Shown piece by piece: positions 1 through 12,600 of a DNA stretch of 55,104 bases. The stretch comes from Silene noctiflora. Its lineage: Eukaryota > Streptophyta > Magnoliopsida > Caryophyllales > Caryophyllaceae. Within the stretch, counting starts at the first letter, position 1. Each line of letters opens with the position of its first letter. A program made the position numbers and the translations under genes. The DNA is taken from the NCBI GenBank assembly GCA_009801015.1, contig VHZZ01002232.1, positions 3,391-58,494 on the forward strand. Reading direction: 5' to 3'. A model generated the notes under the pieces. The model was not told the DNA's origin and did no database searches. It saw only the letters and a list, made by a program, of their open reading frames with translations.

Positions 1-60
1 AATCTACAATAATTTAAGTAAAAAATCACCTTCTAAACTTCTAGTATAATTAGTAAATAA

Positions 61-1050
61 CTAGTGTAAATCCCGTGCATAAATGCACGGCTTTTTTAGA
101 TCGGGATGTTAGAGAACTTAACAAATAAAGATGATAAATTTAAACCGAATTTAAATATTTACACACTATGGACAAAAAGTGGGTCAATGTTACCATTGGT
201 GTGCATCGGAGGGAGTATTAAATTAAAGTGGAAGAATATATGTTTATAGTATTAGAAGCTAAAACTCTTTGTGAATATCTTCATAGACAATGTCAATTAA
301 AATTACGTAAAACATTTAGCGGAGAATTAATGAATTTTCATATTTATAAAATTTAGATTAAATATATTATTACAAAACGACCTATACGAAATGTTATTAA
401 TTACGGAGTAACGATTTCTTGTACAACAATCATGTTTCATAGGTAGACTAATACATGATATAATATTAAGTTCATATAAATCAAATGTAAGAGTTAACTT
501 TTACAGAATAATGACAAATTGACAATTAATAGAGCCGAACTCCTTCCTAAAATAGTTGAGCGGGAAAAAACTTAAGAGTAAGACTTATTCTTTTAGTTAA
601 GGGAGATAAGAAACAAAAAATGAACTTGAAAATTAATCAAGATAATTGAGGTGAAGCTATGAAATGTGTATTATATTTTTTTACCACAAAATTAATAATT
701 TCAATTTATACATTTTATCAAATAATTTGATTGAATTTTTTTTAATGAAAATAATAATATTTTAATGGTTTATACGGGGCAATTATCTGTTAAGTCATTC
801 TCTGATATATAATAATAACACTAACAAAAGATTTAGAAATAAATTTATAATTTTTGATTTATATCAATTTTGTTTTATTTTAATTAAATGATTACAATTC
901 AAAGTATAGAAAAGATTATATAATGATTAAAAGAGTATATAAAAGAAAAAGAAAAAAAGTAATGAAAGAAAGACATATTTCCTTATTTAGCGAGATTCCT
1001 TTTGGAGGGAAAACTTTTGAGAATTTTTATTCTCTTAGTATATAGGAGGA
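61..1050 (-). mobile_element. Non-autonomous Helitron, complete by its ends
   Basis: Read on the minus strand, the element starts TCCTCCTATATACTAAG at 1050 and ends with a hairpin followed by CTAG at 61. The hairpin arms (73-80 and 83-90) are perfect 8-bp complements. The base before the start is A and the base after the end is T, as expected for Helitron insertion between A and T. No Rep/helicase coding capacity is visible in the 990 bp, which is AT-rich, so it would have been moved by an autonomous relative. The same hairpin-CTAG ending recurs near 32.57 kb. This call rests on termini only. Confidence 0.72.
73..90 (-). repeat. Helitron 3' terminal hairpin
   Basis: CCGTGCAT-AA-ATGCACGG is a perfect 8-bp stem with a 2-nt loop, 8 nt from the terminal CTAG (61-64, minus strand). 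Its position and shape match the Helitron 3' stop signal. Confidence 0.75.
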
Positions 1051-1327
1051 TGTCAATAATACCCCTAGAATAACATACTACCTCTTACCATCAACTTTAA
1101 CTTTATAAAGAGTCTTAGCGCTTTGTAATGATACCATGTCATCTTATTTTGATATTGACTTGTGAGATACTTCGTAGTTGTTATTTTCTAAATGGAACTT
1201 CATAGTAAAGATTATGAAACAAATTTTTTTTTTAAAGGATATAAACCCAAGACCTACAGCGAGTAGGGTCTCACACAAAATTATAAGGAAAAAACCAAAG
1301 AAAAACAAGACCAAAAAATAGACAATA

Positions 1328-1583
1328 CTCCCTCCATTCAACTCCACACTACACTTATCTATTTTGTACACTATTCATAAGTGAGTATCCAATTTCAATT
1401 TTTTCTCAATACAAGTAAAAATATATTCATGTGGATCTTATTTGATTCGTCTTTAGGACTAAATTAAAAATATTTAACTTTTATAATTTTTTCAAATACG
1501 TAGCTAAAGAAATATACTGCGCAAAACACGCGTTGGCAAAACGTGAAAAGGCAAATGTGTAGTGTGGAATTGCTTGGAGGGAG
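1328..1583. mobile_element. Stowaway/Tc1-mariner-type MITE
   Basis: The 256-bp element is flanked by TA (1326-1327 and 1584-1585). Both ends begin CTCCCTCCA and continue as an imperfect inverted repeat of about 25 bp; ACTCCACACTACAC on the left pairs with ATTCCACACTACAC read inward from the right. There is no coding capacity. TA target duplication and CTCCCTCC ends are typical of the plant Stowaway superfamily. Confidence 0.85.
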
Positions 1584-1585
1584 TA

Positions 1586-2543
1586 CAAAGTTGTCATCTT
1601 GTTAATATAAGGGACGTGAATACAACTACCAAACATTAGGTCTAGAAGGCCTCATTTGCACATCCTTTTTTTTATGAAACAAGCTTTATGTACTAACATC
1701 TCTTTAATAAAGACATAAATCCGTTTTTATGGAGAATCCAATATACCAAGTTTAATTCATTGAATTCCACTTATATTACATTATTTTGACTTTGTGTTTA
1801 ATACATTGGGTATTACTCGACGATCATCTTTGTAATGTTAGTTATCATTTGTCTTTCATACGTATCCGTTTACACTACTAATGTCTATTTTAGGGAAGAC
1901 TCTCTCTCTCTCTCTCTCTTTTTCCTTTTTAAAATTGTCCATTTCTTAAAAATTGGGAGTAGAAACGAACAATGGTACGGAGGTTGTTGGGTTAACAAGC
2001 CTCAACAGGGTCCATTTTAGCACGACACAACAAGTCATAAGCTGTGCTGGAGTCGAAATTTGCAAAAGACCGTGTCTAGCCTAGGCACGCACGACCTACC
2101 AAGGCATGACACTCTCAAAATGCAAAAAAAAAGGCTAAAATAGAGGAACTGCTTGGGAGTTGGGAATGCCCAAGCACGACACGACATGCGATAGACCGTG
2201 AGCTGTGTCAGTGGCACGGTGACCGACATGGCGGCAGGAGACACTAATTAAATCGATTATCGGTTAGTATAATTTTTAAGTGTGATATTAATTCAAGACG
2301 GTTTTTAACAAGATTTTGTGTAATCAAACAATGTCTCCCCGACTCACACTCTCTCCCGGCACACAACATAAAATTTCACGCAAACATGATTTGCCAGGAC
2401 GCTGCTCAATTTCCCAGTGATCGTCGTCGAATTCTAGCATCAAAACACCAGCTAAAAGGTGTCGTACCTCATCATCAACGTAGCTATTCCGTTTTCCGGT
2501 GATCGTCTAAGTTGTTCCGTCGGCGGAGAGAGAAAACGCCGAA
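1586..2543. other. Intergenic, repeat fragments only
   Basis: No gene is visible. A (CT)n run lies at about 1900-1920. A segment at about 2015-2235 is rich in GCACGACA and GGCACG motifs, like degraded hAT-type non-autonomous elements of plants, but no ends can be fixed. The last 150 bp should be the old promoter and 5' UTR of the carrier pseudogene that follows. Confidence 0.4.
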
Positions 2544-5500
2544 ATGTCATCGGAATATGTGGGACAAAGAGGAGAAAATGTGGTGTCGGCGATCGTGAAC
2601 TTAGCAGAGGAAGCGTAAGTGGCGACGGAAGGTGTCAAGTCTCCTAAATTCTCTCTTCTTAGCATTTCCAAATCTCTCGTTGCCGGTGGAATCGTCGGAG
2701 CTTTGTAAGTTCTATTTTCTTGCATTTTTTTAGTGAATTGCAAGTACCAGAAGATGATTATGCAAATTTCGACATTAAATCATGTAGTTTTATTGCTTAA
2801 TTTGAATTTAGGTGTATGCGAGCTGTATGAAGAACTTATTTAAGTTTTATACTAATTACAGTAATTAGGTTATGAATATATATAGAGAGAAGATTAACTT
2901 GGGCATCGTCCGAGGTTTGTAAGTTCCATCTTGTTGATTTCTATTTGTTAAAATGCAAGTACGAGATGATTATACAAATTTTGAAAAAGAATCATGTAGT
3001 TTTATAGTTCAATGTGAATTTAGGTGTATGTGAGCAGTATGAAAATAAATTAAAGTTGTATGATAATTAGGTCAATATTTAGAGAAGATTAACTAATTGA
3101 TTGTTGTTCTTTGTGATAAAATCCAGCCGATTTTGCGCATTTTGATGTTTGATATTCTTTGTGTTGCACTTAGTAGCTCAAAAAAATTTAAGTTGCACAT
3201 TACCTAGGTTAAGATTAGAGAAGATTGACTAATTGATTGTTGTTCTTTGCGATAAAATCTAGCATATTTTATGTTGATGTTTGATGTGCTTCATGTTACA
3301 TATAGTAGTAGCTCAGAGACCTCATTTTTCTGTAAACTTTTCTATAGGTCACGTACAACAGTTGCTCCTTCAGAAAGGTTGAAGATTTATTGCATGTAAA
3401 CCACTACCATTGCTTTCGTTGTTAATGGCTTGTCTCTCTCTCTTTTTTGTGCATTTTTCTATCATTGCATATCTGTGAATAGTTGTAGAGCAGATTGCAT
3501 CATTTTTTTTAGGTTGTTCGTGATGTAAATGCTTGTTTTGAGTTTGTGACCGTTAACTACTCCTAGTTTCTGGATGAAGTGTATGGAGAAATGCTGATGT
3601 ACACCCGGTATTTGATGCTATTTTCGGGCTTTGCAGCATAAGAAAATTTCCAAGTTTATGCTATGTGATGCTATTCCCATGCGTTGTATTATAAATTTAG
3701 TCACTTATGGCAGCTCGTAAGGCTATGAGATATTTCCGTTTTTTCTGTGGAAATTTACCTCCCGAAATATGGTAGTATTCTTTGTAACACCCCTAGACGT
3801 AGTCACCTACAACATCTCGTGAAGCTGTGTATTAAGCTAGAGAACTACATAGATTATTGTCGCACACTTTTGCCTTACTCATGCGCACGGTGAAAAACTT
3901 CCTAAAAGACGACAGATTCTAAAACTATTCCCCACCAAGCTTGCCCAATTGCGGAGTTCTTAGCAAATGGGATTTCAGATAACAAGTTGCATTTTTTTTT
4001 TTTGGTACAAGCAGTAGTATCAATCCTTATAAGCACTCATTTGAGATTCTTAGATCGTCATTTATTTTATCTACTCTTAAATCTAGGATACAATCACCCA
4101 CTTAAAATCGCAGTACCATCACTAGACGTAAGAGCTAACCTTAACCCATCTCAAAGATCTTTCTCCTTGGTGGCTCACTTGGGCTCTCCTTGCAACTGAA
4201 TCTACACATTGATACCATTTATAGCACCCCAACTTATTATGGGATTACATAAATAGAGCAGCTCATCGGGCTGTGTACTGACCCATAGACCAACACGGGT
4301 CCTTTGTTTGCACTTTAAAATTAGTCGTGCTTCCCTAAGAAATTCACGTGGTCATCACCTAATCTGATTCTACTCCCTAGTAAGCGTCAAGCATGGAATT
4401 CCTAGAACATGAGCTTCCAGAAAACAAAGTGCACTTACTTTTTTGGAACCCTAGGTGTGGGGATTATCTATGATGTTTTCTGGTGGGGTTAGTTCAATGC
4501 CTAACGAGCTTCCTCCCGTAGTGACTAGTTAGTCAGTGACGCATTCAGTTGCTACACGGCTAAAATTTAAAACGTCGAAACTAGAAACCGAGTTTTGCAT
4601 TTCTCTATATTCAGACATAGCATAATAGCAATTGAGAGTTTACAGGATGAACTCAATATCACCTTCCTCAAAGTTAATTGCTACCTCATATCTGACAAGT
4701 TTGTGCCAGATGTCAATTTGCTAGTTTACTGTTGCAAATGTAATTTTCATCTTCACTATATGGCTATTTTGTGATTCTCAGGTCCAGAATCCGCACAACA
4801 TAAACTACAATGGAACTATTCATGGTTTGAAATACATTTGGCAGACAGAAGGACTTCGTGGTCTGTTCAAACTTCAAACGCAATGGCACCAACTGTGCCC
4901 GTATTGTTCCAAATTCAGCAGTCAAGTTCTTTAGTTTTAAGCAAGCATTCAAGCGTGTGTGGCTTTTGCTTTGCATTTGTTTTGTTACTTTACCAACTTT
5001 CATGTGCGCATGGTTTTGTTTTTTACCCTTCGTGCTCTACTTTTATTGTTTTTATTAAAACATTATGATCCATCACCATTACTGTTTGATGGATGTTAAG
5101 AAACAAAGCATGTGAATCTGTATGGTATAGTTTTGCTACTTTGATAGAGTAGATATATGTAAGTGTAATGCTACACATAGCTCGAAATGAATAGCAGCTA
5201 GATGCCTTTTAGTTTATTGTAGGAGATATGAAACCATTAGTTATTTTCTTACAGTATCTTTTAGCTAGAAAATGGACTCAGGAAATCAAGTGCGTCATGT
5301 ATCATTTATTATTTCGCAGTTATTCGTAAGACAGTTGTTGTGAACCTACTGCTGACATTCTATTCATGAGTGATTTTGTGGCTTTATCAGCAACAAATTG
5401 GAATGGTATGAGCAACACCATTTCTGTTGCGTATAGCTCCATGCCTGTTCGTAGATATCAGACGTTATGAGATGATAGTCTGTTGTTTCTCTTTCTTGTA

Positions 5501-8390
5501 TACATAGCCCATAGTCTTAGAATGATGTGAGAGGAAAACAAGGGAATCACAGAATGACAAGCTAACTTTTTGTGAGATATGACATTTCATCCAATTCCGT
5601 TTAGTGTTTCTTTATTGTGCACATCGGCCATGAATATTTTAGGGATGTTAAGAGTGGCTACATATTTGCTTTGCATATTTGTAAGTTGTTTAGAGGCAGA
5701 GAGCATGGTATTAGATCATGGCGGCGATACTGAATTGCAACCGCATTATGAAGCCTCTATTACCTGAACAAGGATTTCCGTGAGTAAGCCTGTAACCGAA
5801 ATTTAAATACCATGGTAGAGAGTAATTCGTAAGCTATATAATAGAAGAGAAGTTATATGCTGGATCGAACTCCTTAAATTAGAGAAATGCACCCATCTTG
5901 TATGCACTGCAAATAATTTCGTCCTGACAGAGATTCCAGCATTTCTCAGAATTATGAATGATTATTTTGTTCTCCATAACTTGTTTTTTTATTTTTTTAT
6001 TTTTTTTTTGTCGATGAAATTCAGTTAATTTTTCTGAAGCATCAGTAGATTGCATCATGAATTCGTCCTAGATAAACTATTTATATTAACAACATGTTCT
6101 GCAGAGGATGCGCTACTGAATCCTTTTGTTTGCGTCTTGGAGCGGAGCTTGTGCTGGGATCATCGTCATGTCAGCAACATACCCAATGGACATGATACGA
6201 GGTCGGCTAACTGTTCAGGTATGATACCGAGACTTTTGGGGCACCATACTTGTAGAAATAATTTTGGTGATAATTTATATTTGTTATTGTCTGCTTTTGC
6301 AGATGGATAAATCAGCTCAACAGAATAGAGGGATATACCATGCTCTTACAACTGTATTTCGAGAAGAGGGTGCTAGGGCTTTGTACAATGGATGGCTGCC
6401 TTCTGTTATTGTTGTGGTAACTGGTAAGTAATATGTGTGCCGTTGAATACGAGTTTGAATCAAATCCAACTGATTGCATAGTGTGTGTAATAAAGTTGGC
6501 ATAGTATTTTGATCTTCGTGGACATGTAGCCAACGCAGGATTTTAGACGTAGGGGGCACACTATTTTTTCGAATGTTTCTTAAATTCCTATATTGTCCTT
6601 CACAAGACCACATTTTTTATCTCATGATCCATGAATAATGACGAATTTAGGATTCTATAGGTACACACTAAATCTTGAGATTGTTTGTTTTCCCCTGAAA
6701 AAGTTTGTTCAAAGGTTTTGTTCTAGTTAACTCTTTATTTCAACTTTTTTTTACTTCTAATCTCCGAAAGAAAATTCTTTTTTTTTTTCTCCTGGCGAGG
6801 CGCTTGCCTAGAAGGTCAGATGCTTTACCAGTTGTACGAAGTAGAATGAGCAGCTAAGAGATAGCATTGTCTAATACTCCCTCCATAATTTAGTTTCATT
6901 CCCATTTCAATCTTCCCACTTTGAAAAAAGTTTTAAAATGACAATCCTACCCCACAGTCTTTTCCTCCTTCGACGTCCCCTCACTCCCACACCATGACAC
7001 CAGCCTCACCAACATGCCACACTTACATGGTGAGGTAGTTGTAAATGGAGATGGAGAAGCCTGCTTCCCCAGCGAAGATCTAAGTAATAACCTTTGAGTT
7101 ATATGTGTTGTTTATACATTACTGGAACAAGATGAATACTGACTAGTGACTAAGGAGGTGAAAGTCATTGTCTCATTGATGAGATTTATTGGCAGCAGAT
7201 ATTTTTGTGAAACCTGTAATTAGATACATGCAGGCCATTCAGTGTTGATTACAATTTTATTGTTGTTCGGATGCATGTGGTTTTAGCCCGCCTCAATAGT
7301 ATGATAATACTTTGGATTATGATAATACTTGAATAGTTGAATGACTGATGGTTTTAGGACTTTCAAAGTATAGGTCTCCTCTTAAGACCATTTAATGATA
7401 AAATGTTATAACTAAAATTGTCAGACTAATGGTAACATTTTATCAGGAAATATTTACGTTTTATTGTAAAATGGTGACATTTGATCCGTCTTAATTTCAG
7501 ATGAAAATGAAACAAGAATTCGCCATTAATAAATTCGAATTTTTCATTTTCAATCTGACGTGTCCTACCGGCCTACCCTGATGAAGACTGACGATTGACA
7601 AAGACAGTAATGTTGGAATGTCTGCTTGCTAATTTGCTACGGTTTCTTGGAGTAATAATTTTTAATCTGGGTTATACGAAATTCCAGACCATTATCTTCT
7701 TTCTGTTCATGGCAAGTTGAAGCTGTTGTCACCTGCCTGAATTTTCGATAGACTAGCGTTTGCTTTAGTGTTTTGATTACATGCTTACATAATGTTTACT
7801 CTCTTACAGTATCATATGTGGGTGTTGTATAATCGCATAGAGAGTGGGTGCAATAGATCTTGATTTTACACTCCTTCCACCTAACTTCATTGTCCCATTT
7901 GTTTTGGTGGCCAAATGAGTTTGACTTTGATTTTAAATCTTATATCGAATGAGATCCTGAAGTTTTCATTTTGCTAAATATAAAACGTGGCAAATTTTCC
8001 ATGTCATCTTAACATACATTTGCCGTGTATGAATCCTTAAAACTATCTATTTAAAATCTGGATTTTCATGGTATAATCCTCTCTTCAGATACCATATGTG
8101 GGTCTCAACTTTGCCGTGTAACAATTCTTAAAGGATTATCTGGTTAAGGAAAACCCGCTTGGACAGTTGGACTAGTCCAGGACGATGAGCTTAAGTGTGA
8201 CTACAAGACTTGCATATGGTGCTGCAGCGGGAACCGTGGGCTAGACAGTTGCCTATCCTTTGGATGTCATACGTTGAAGAATGCAGATGGTTGGTTGAAA
8301 GATGCATCCACGGTTGACATGTCTTCTTTAAGTGGTATCATCGATTTCACTTGCATTTGTGTCATACGAAGTGGTGAAAGATCTTCTTCG
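2544..8390 (+). pseudogene. Mitochondrial adenine nucleotide carrier (ADNT1-like), decayed
   Basis: This is a mitochondrial carrier family gene with exon remnants at 2544-2704, 3348-3395, 4782-about 4960, 6105-6218, 6303-6416 and 8099-about 8390. Most keep AG/GT borders, so it is a decayed ordinary duplicate and not a processed copy. Visible family segments include NLAEEA near the N terminus, VQNPHNINYNGT, NGTNCARIVPNSAVKFFS, SATYPMDMIRGRLTVQ with the carrier PX[DE] signature, REEGARALYNGWLPSVI, PYVGLNF, AYPLDVIR and FVSYEVVKDLL. Lesions: an in-frame TAA at 2616 in exon 1, a frameshift near 4868, another near 6145, TAA after GLNFAV near 8119, further stops near 8150 and 8240, and loss of about 50 codons before the last helix. 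Intact family members move AMP/ADP/ATP across the inner mitochondrial membrane; this copy cannot encode a full carrier. Introns hold unclassified repeat fragments. Confidence 0.9.
3785..4450. other. Possible degraded LTR fragment in pseudogene intron
   Basis: The stretch begins TGTAACACCCC, a common LTR start in plants, and contains related phrases (AGCACCCCAAC near 4226). No matching second LTR, primer-binding site or target duplication was found, so only a weak call is possible. The rest of this intron shows nothing recognisable. Confidence 0.2.
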
Positions 8391-9690
8391 GCCTTGCTCA
8401 TTTATTTGTCCATGCCAATAAGGAAGTTGTTTGTGTATTGTCCTTTTTCCAGAGACCGTCCATGTAAACCTTATATCTCATATTAATAATTTGAAGTACA
8501 TCAATCAATATCAGGTTTTTCTGTTTGGAATATCTTTGACATGTTTTTGCGCTCTCTGTATGAGCTACTACATTATTGTTGCTGATTGGTCCAAAATAAC
8601 CAGTTATTTAAGAAAATTTCAAATAGTCTATTAAAGTAAGGTTGTTATTGATCATAAATTAATGATTTACATGCATAATGCTTTAAACATAGACTAGTTC
8701 ATGGACGATTAAGCAGGTATAAATATGACGGTACTAAGCCACCAAGGGGATGAGTTGCCGATGTAACCAGGAAGCAATATAGATTATGCGTCAGCGGGAG
8801 TTAAAAAAAAAATCGAGAAAGAGATTTATAGAAAGAAAATAAATAACCCTTGATTTATCAAGCCTGTCTGGGCTGGAATATGCAAGGTCATGACGAGCAG
8901 TACTCAAATCCATCCACATTCCACGCATCGACAACACACATTTGTCCCATCACATATTCTACTTGTAACTTTGTTAAGGACCCAATTAAAATGGAGACCT
9001 AGCTCTCGTTTGCTCTTCCAGAAGAACACTATTAGAGCTTCTCTCAATGGAAAGCTCTTATTATATAAGGGAAAAAAAAAAACACATTTCTTGTGCTCTC
9101 CAATCAAGATTCGTGAGGACCATTTGAAGAACATAAGGAAAAGCACTTGGAGAGTACAGTAGAACCCTTCCGACCCGATATGGACCAAGCCGCCAAATGT
9201 GTAAAGTTACCCCTTTGCTCTTTTGCTTTTTACTATTAGGGCCCACTTGTACATTGGTTGATAAGAGTTTTTTGGTAATCACAATTTACAAATACATTCA
9301 AGGTAAAAACATGCCAAAAAGGAAAATGTAAAGAATTAAATGAGACAAAATCATAAAAAGAAATAGGTTAAGAATCGATTGGGACAAAGAGAGTAACTAT
9401 TAGCGGACTCCAGATTCTCAAAAACCATAGTCAACCTCATAATCAATAAGAGCTAAAGACCTTATTTTTATAAATTCAAGTAGAAGAATGAATCCTGATG
9501 TTCAAATAAAAAGGAATGAATCCAGATATTAGAATCTGGATTGGACAAACACACCAAAACAGTTCCACTTATACAAAAAACTATGTGGATATTCATCATT
9601 CACTTTACACACATATGCACTATAAACAAAAATGAAATAATCTAATAGGCATTTACCTCAACCTCATTGTAGAAGAGTTCTTCATCTACT
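8391..9690. other. Intergenic: 3' flanks of two converging loci
   Basis: No gene is visible. The right part (about 9400-9690) should be the 3' UTR of the minus-strand CIP1-like gene. Near 9379-9395 the phrase TTGGGACAAAGAGAGTA resembles one end of a Stowaway MITE, without an identifiable partner. Confidence 0.4.
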
Positions 9691-12600
9691 CTACCGTCTT
9701 TGCGATCTCAGCTTTAAGACCTTGTTCTTGAGCTCATCATATCGAATCTGTAAATTATCATTCCACAGGCATATTTGCCTTATAGCTTCTCGTTTCTCGT
9801 CTGCAAGTGTTGTTACCTGTTCACTGAGTGCTGCAACTACTTTTTCCTTTTCTCTTTTGTCTTTCTCGGCCTCAGCTTTCAGTTTACCAAGACTCTCTGT
9901 CACTACGGACCCATGTTCTCTCTCATTCTGTAGTTCCTCAGTTAAACTCCTCAATTGCCTCTCCAATTTTTCCCGTTCAATACTCTTTCCTGCTGAATAA
10001 TGCTTCAGAATCTTAATCTCCTCTGACATGTTGCAGATGCCACTGGAAAACTTCTCGTTATTTTCCTCGAATTNCTTGATGATTGATTCCATTCCGGCTA
10101 CTGAATAGTTCACATTCTCTGAGATGTTCGTGATCATTCCTCGATACGCTTCAGAAACTCTACTGATGTTGTCTTTTAGAAGTTTGCACTCTTCTTGAAA
10201 TTTTTTTTCTGCTATCTTAAACTCCCCTTCCTTTTCAGTTAATAACTGTTCTGTGATACGAAGTTTTTGGTTAGCCAAACGAAGCTGAACTTCAATTGTC
10301 CTGGTTTTCTCCAAGGCGGTATTAGCCTCATCTTCTGACATCTCGACCTCTCTTTGGAGGTCTTCAATAGTCCTCTCCAGCTCAGCAACTGACTCATCTT
10401 TTGACTCAGAAATCATGGTTAATTCGTGCGTCAACTTCTCAATCTGGATTTCCGCCACTTCGAGATCTGCCTTGCTCTCTTGCAGGTGAACTTCAAGTTG
10501 TTCACACTGCTCTCTTTTGTGGTTTAAACCATCCTCCAATTCTTTCAACGCTATGAGCTGATCTTCCAGCTTGTGTTTCATTTCATAATTCTCATCTTCC
10601 AACACCTTCAAAGTCTCGGAATANTCTTGCTTTGATTTCTCGGCTTGAGCCTCCAACTCACTATTTNTAGTCTTGACTNCATCTAACTCGAGCTTTAGAG
10701 TTCCGATTTCCATCACCAAGGCTGAAATCTTTGAAGAAGATTCATTTTGTCTATCCTCNAGCCTTCTTTGCAAGTCGGCACATTCTTCTTCTCTTTCTTG
10801 CATGACCTTCTCCAGTTCCTCAATCCTGTTTTGTAATTTCTGCATTTCGTCACTTCTTGTCCTAGTTTCGTCTTCCAAACCAGACTTGTGGCTTTCTAGC
10901 TTTTCCACCTCTAGTTGAAAGTCCTTCAATTTAATTGCTAGATTTTCCTTCTCATCAAAGTATTCTTTCAGCAGCTTATCACTACTAGTTAATTTCTCAT
11001 GCAAGCCTTCTATCTGAATAATATTTTCCGCAATGTCATCAGTTTTCCTCTCGAGTTCCAACTTCATTTCTTTTTCCTCAACCTTTAGAGCATTCAGCTC
11101 ATGCTCCAAAGCATCAACATGTTCCTGCAATTCCTTAATTTGAGCTGATGCTTCACCACTTTTTCCAGTCATCTCTTCCTCTAGCTGACTTTTCTCACCA
11201 TGTAACTTCTCTACCTCTTGTGTAAAATCATTGACTTGTCCTCTAAGGGCTTCGATAATAGAGTTCAACTCATTCCCATTAGCCTCCACTGTTGTTTCAA
11301 GGGAAGATATCTGGTCGTCTCTCTCTTTCACAAAGTTCTCCATTTGTGAAATTTTTGCTCTCAGTTCTGATACCTCTTCAGCCATCTTCTCTACTTCTGT
11401 CACCTTACTCTCAAACTGCTCCTCTATTACCCTTTTTTCTTTCATCAATGTATCTAGCTCGAATTTTAAATCGCTGTTTTGTTCCTCCAAGGCCTTTATC
11501 TGCTCTGAAGCTTCAGTTTTATGACCATCATGTGTCTCCTGTAGCGATGAGAAGTCTCTTTTGATCTCTTCTACAGTGCTCTGTCCCCGTAAAAGCTCAT
11601 CAGCCATCTTCTCTGCTTCTGTCACCTTACTCTCAAATAGCTCCTCTATCTCTCTTTTTTCTTTCATCACGGTATCAAGCTCGAGTTTTAAACTGTTGTT
11701 TTGTTCCTCCAAGGCCTTTATCTTCTTTGAAGTTTCAATTGTACGCGCATCAAGTATCTGCTGTAGGGATGAGAACTCTTCTTTGATCTCTTCTACAGTT
11801 TCTTGTGCCTGTAAAAGATCGTCAGCCATCTTCACTGCCTCTGTCACTTTACTCTCTAACTGCTTCTCTATCTCTCCTTTTTCCTTCATCACCGTATCTA
11901 GCTCGAGTTTCAAACTGCTGTTTTGTTCCTCCAAGGCCTTCATCTGCTCTGAAGTGTCACTTGCATGAGTATCATGAGTCTGCTGTAGCGATGAGAACTC
12001 TCTTTTGATCTGTTCAAGAGTTTCTTGCGCCTGTAAAAGCTCATCAGCCATCTTATCTGCTTCTGTCACTTTATTCTCAAACATCTCCTCTACTTCTCTT
12101 TTTTCTTTCATAATGGTATCTACCTCACGTTTCAAACCGCTGTTTTGTTCCTCCAAGACCTTTATCTGCTCTGAGGCTTCACTTTTATGACCATCATGTG
12201 TCTGCTGTAGCGATGAGAATTCTCTTTTGATCTCTTCTACAGTTTTCTGTGTCCGTAAAAACTCATCAGCAATCTTTTCTGATTCTGTCACTTTACTCTC
12301 AAACTGCTCTTCTATCTCTCTTTTTTCTTTCATCACGGTATCAAGCTCGAGTTTTAAACTGTTGTTTTGTTCCTCCAAGGCGTTTATCTTTTTTGAAGTT
12401 TCAATCGTACGCGCATCAAGTATCTGTTGTAGGGATGAGAACTCTCCTTTGATCTCTTCTACAGTTTGTTGTGCCTGTGAAAGCTCTTCGGCCATTTTCG
12501 CTGACTCTGCCACTTTACTCTCTAGTTGCTTCTCTAACTCTCCTTTTTCTTTCATCACCGTATTTAGCTCGAGTTTCAAACTGCTGTTTTGTTCCTCCAA

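Noticed and set aside
2616..2624. The TAAGT at the exon 1 stop of the carrier as a splice donor (GTAAGT)
   Set aside because: Reading continues in frame after the stop with family-like sequence (EGVKSPKFS to LVAGG), so a nonsense mutation fits better than a new intron.
6050..6613. Short plus- and minus-strand frames as separate small genes
   Set aside because: The plus-strand one is a frameshifted reading of carrier exon 4; the minus-strand ones are antisense noise.
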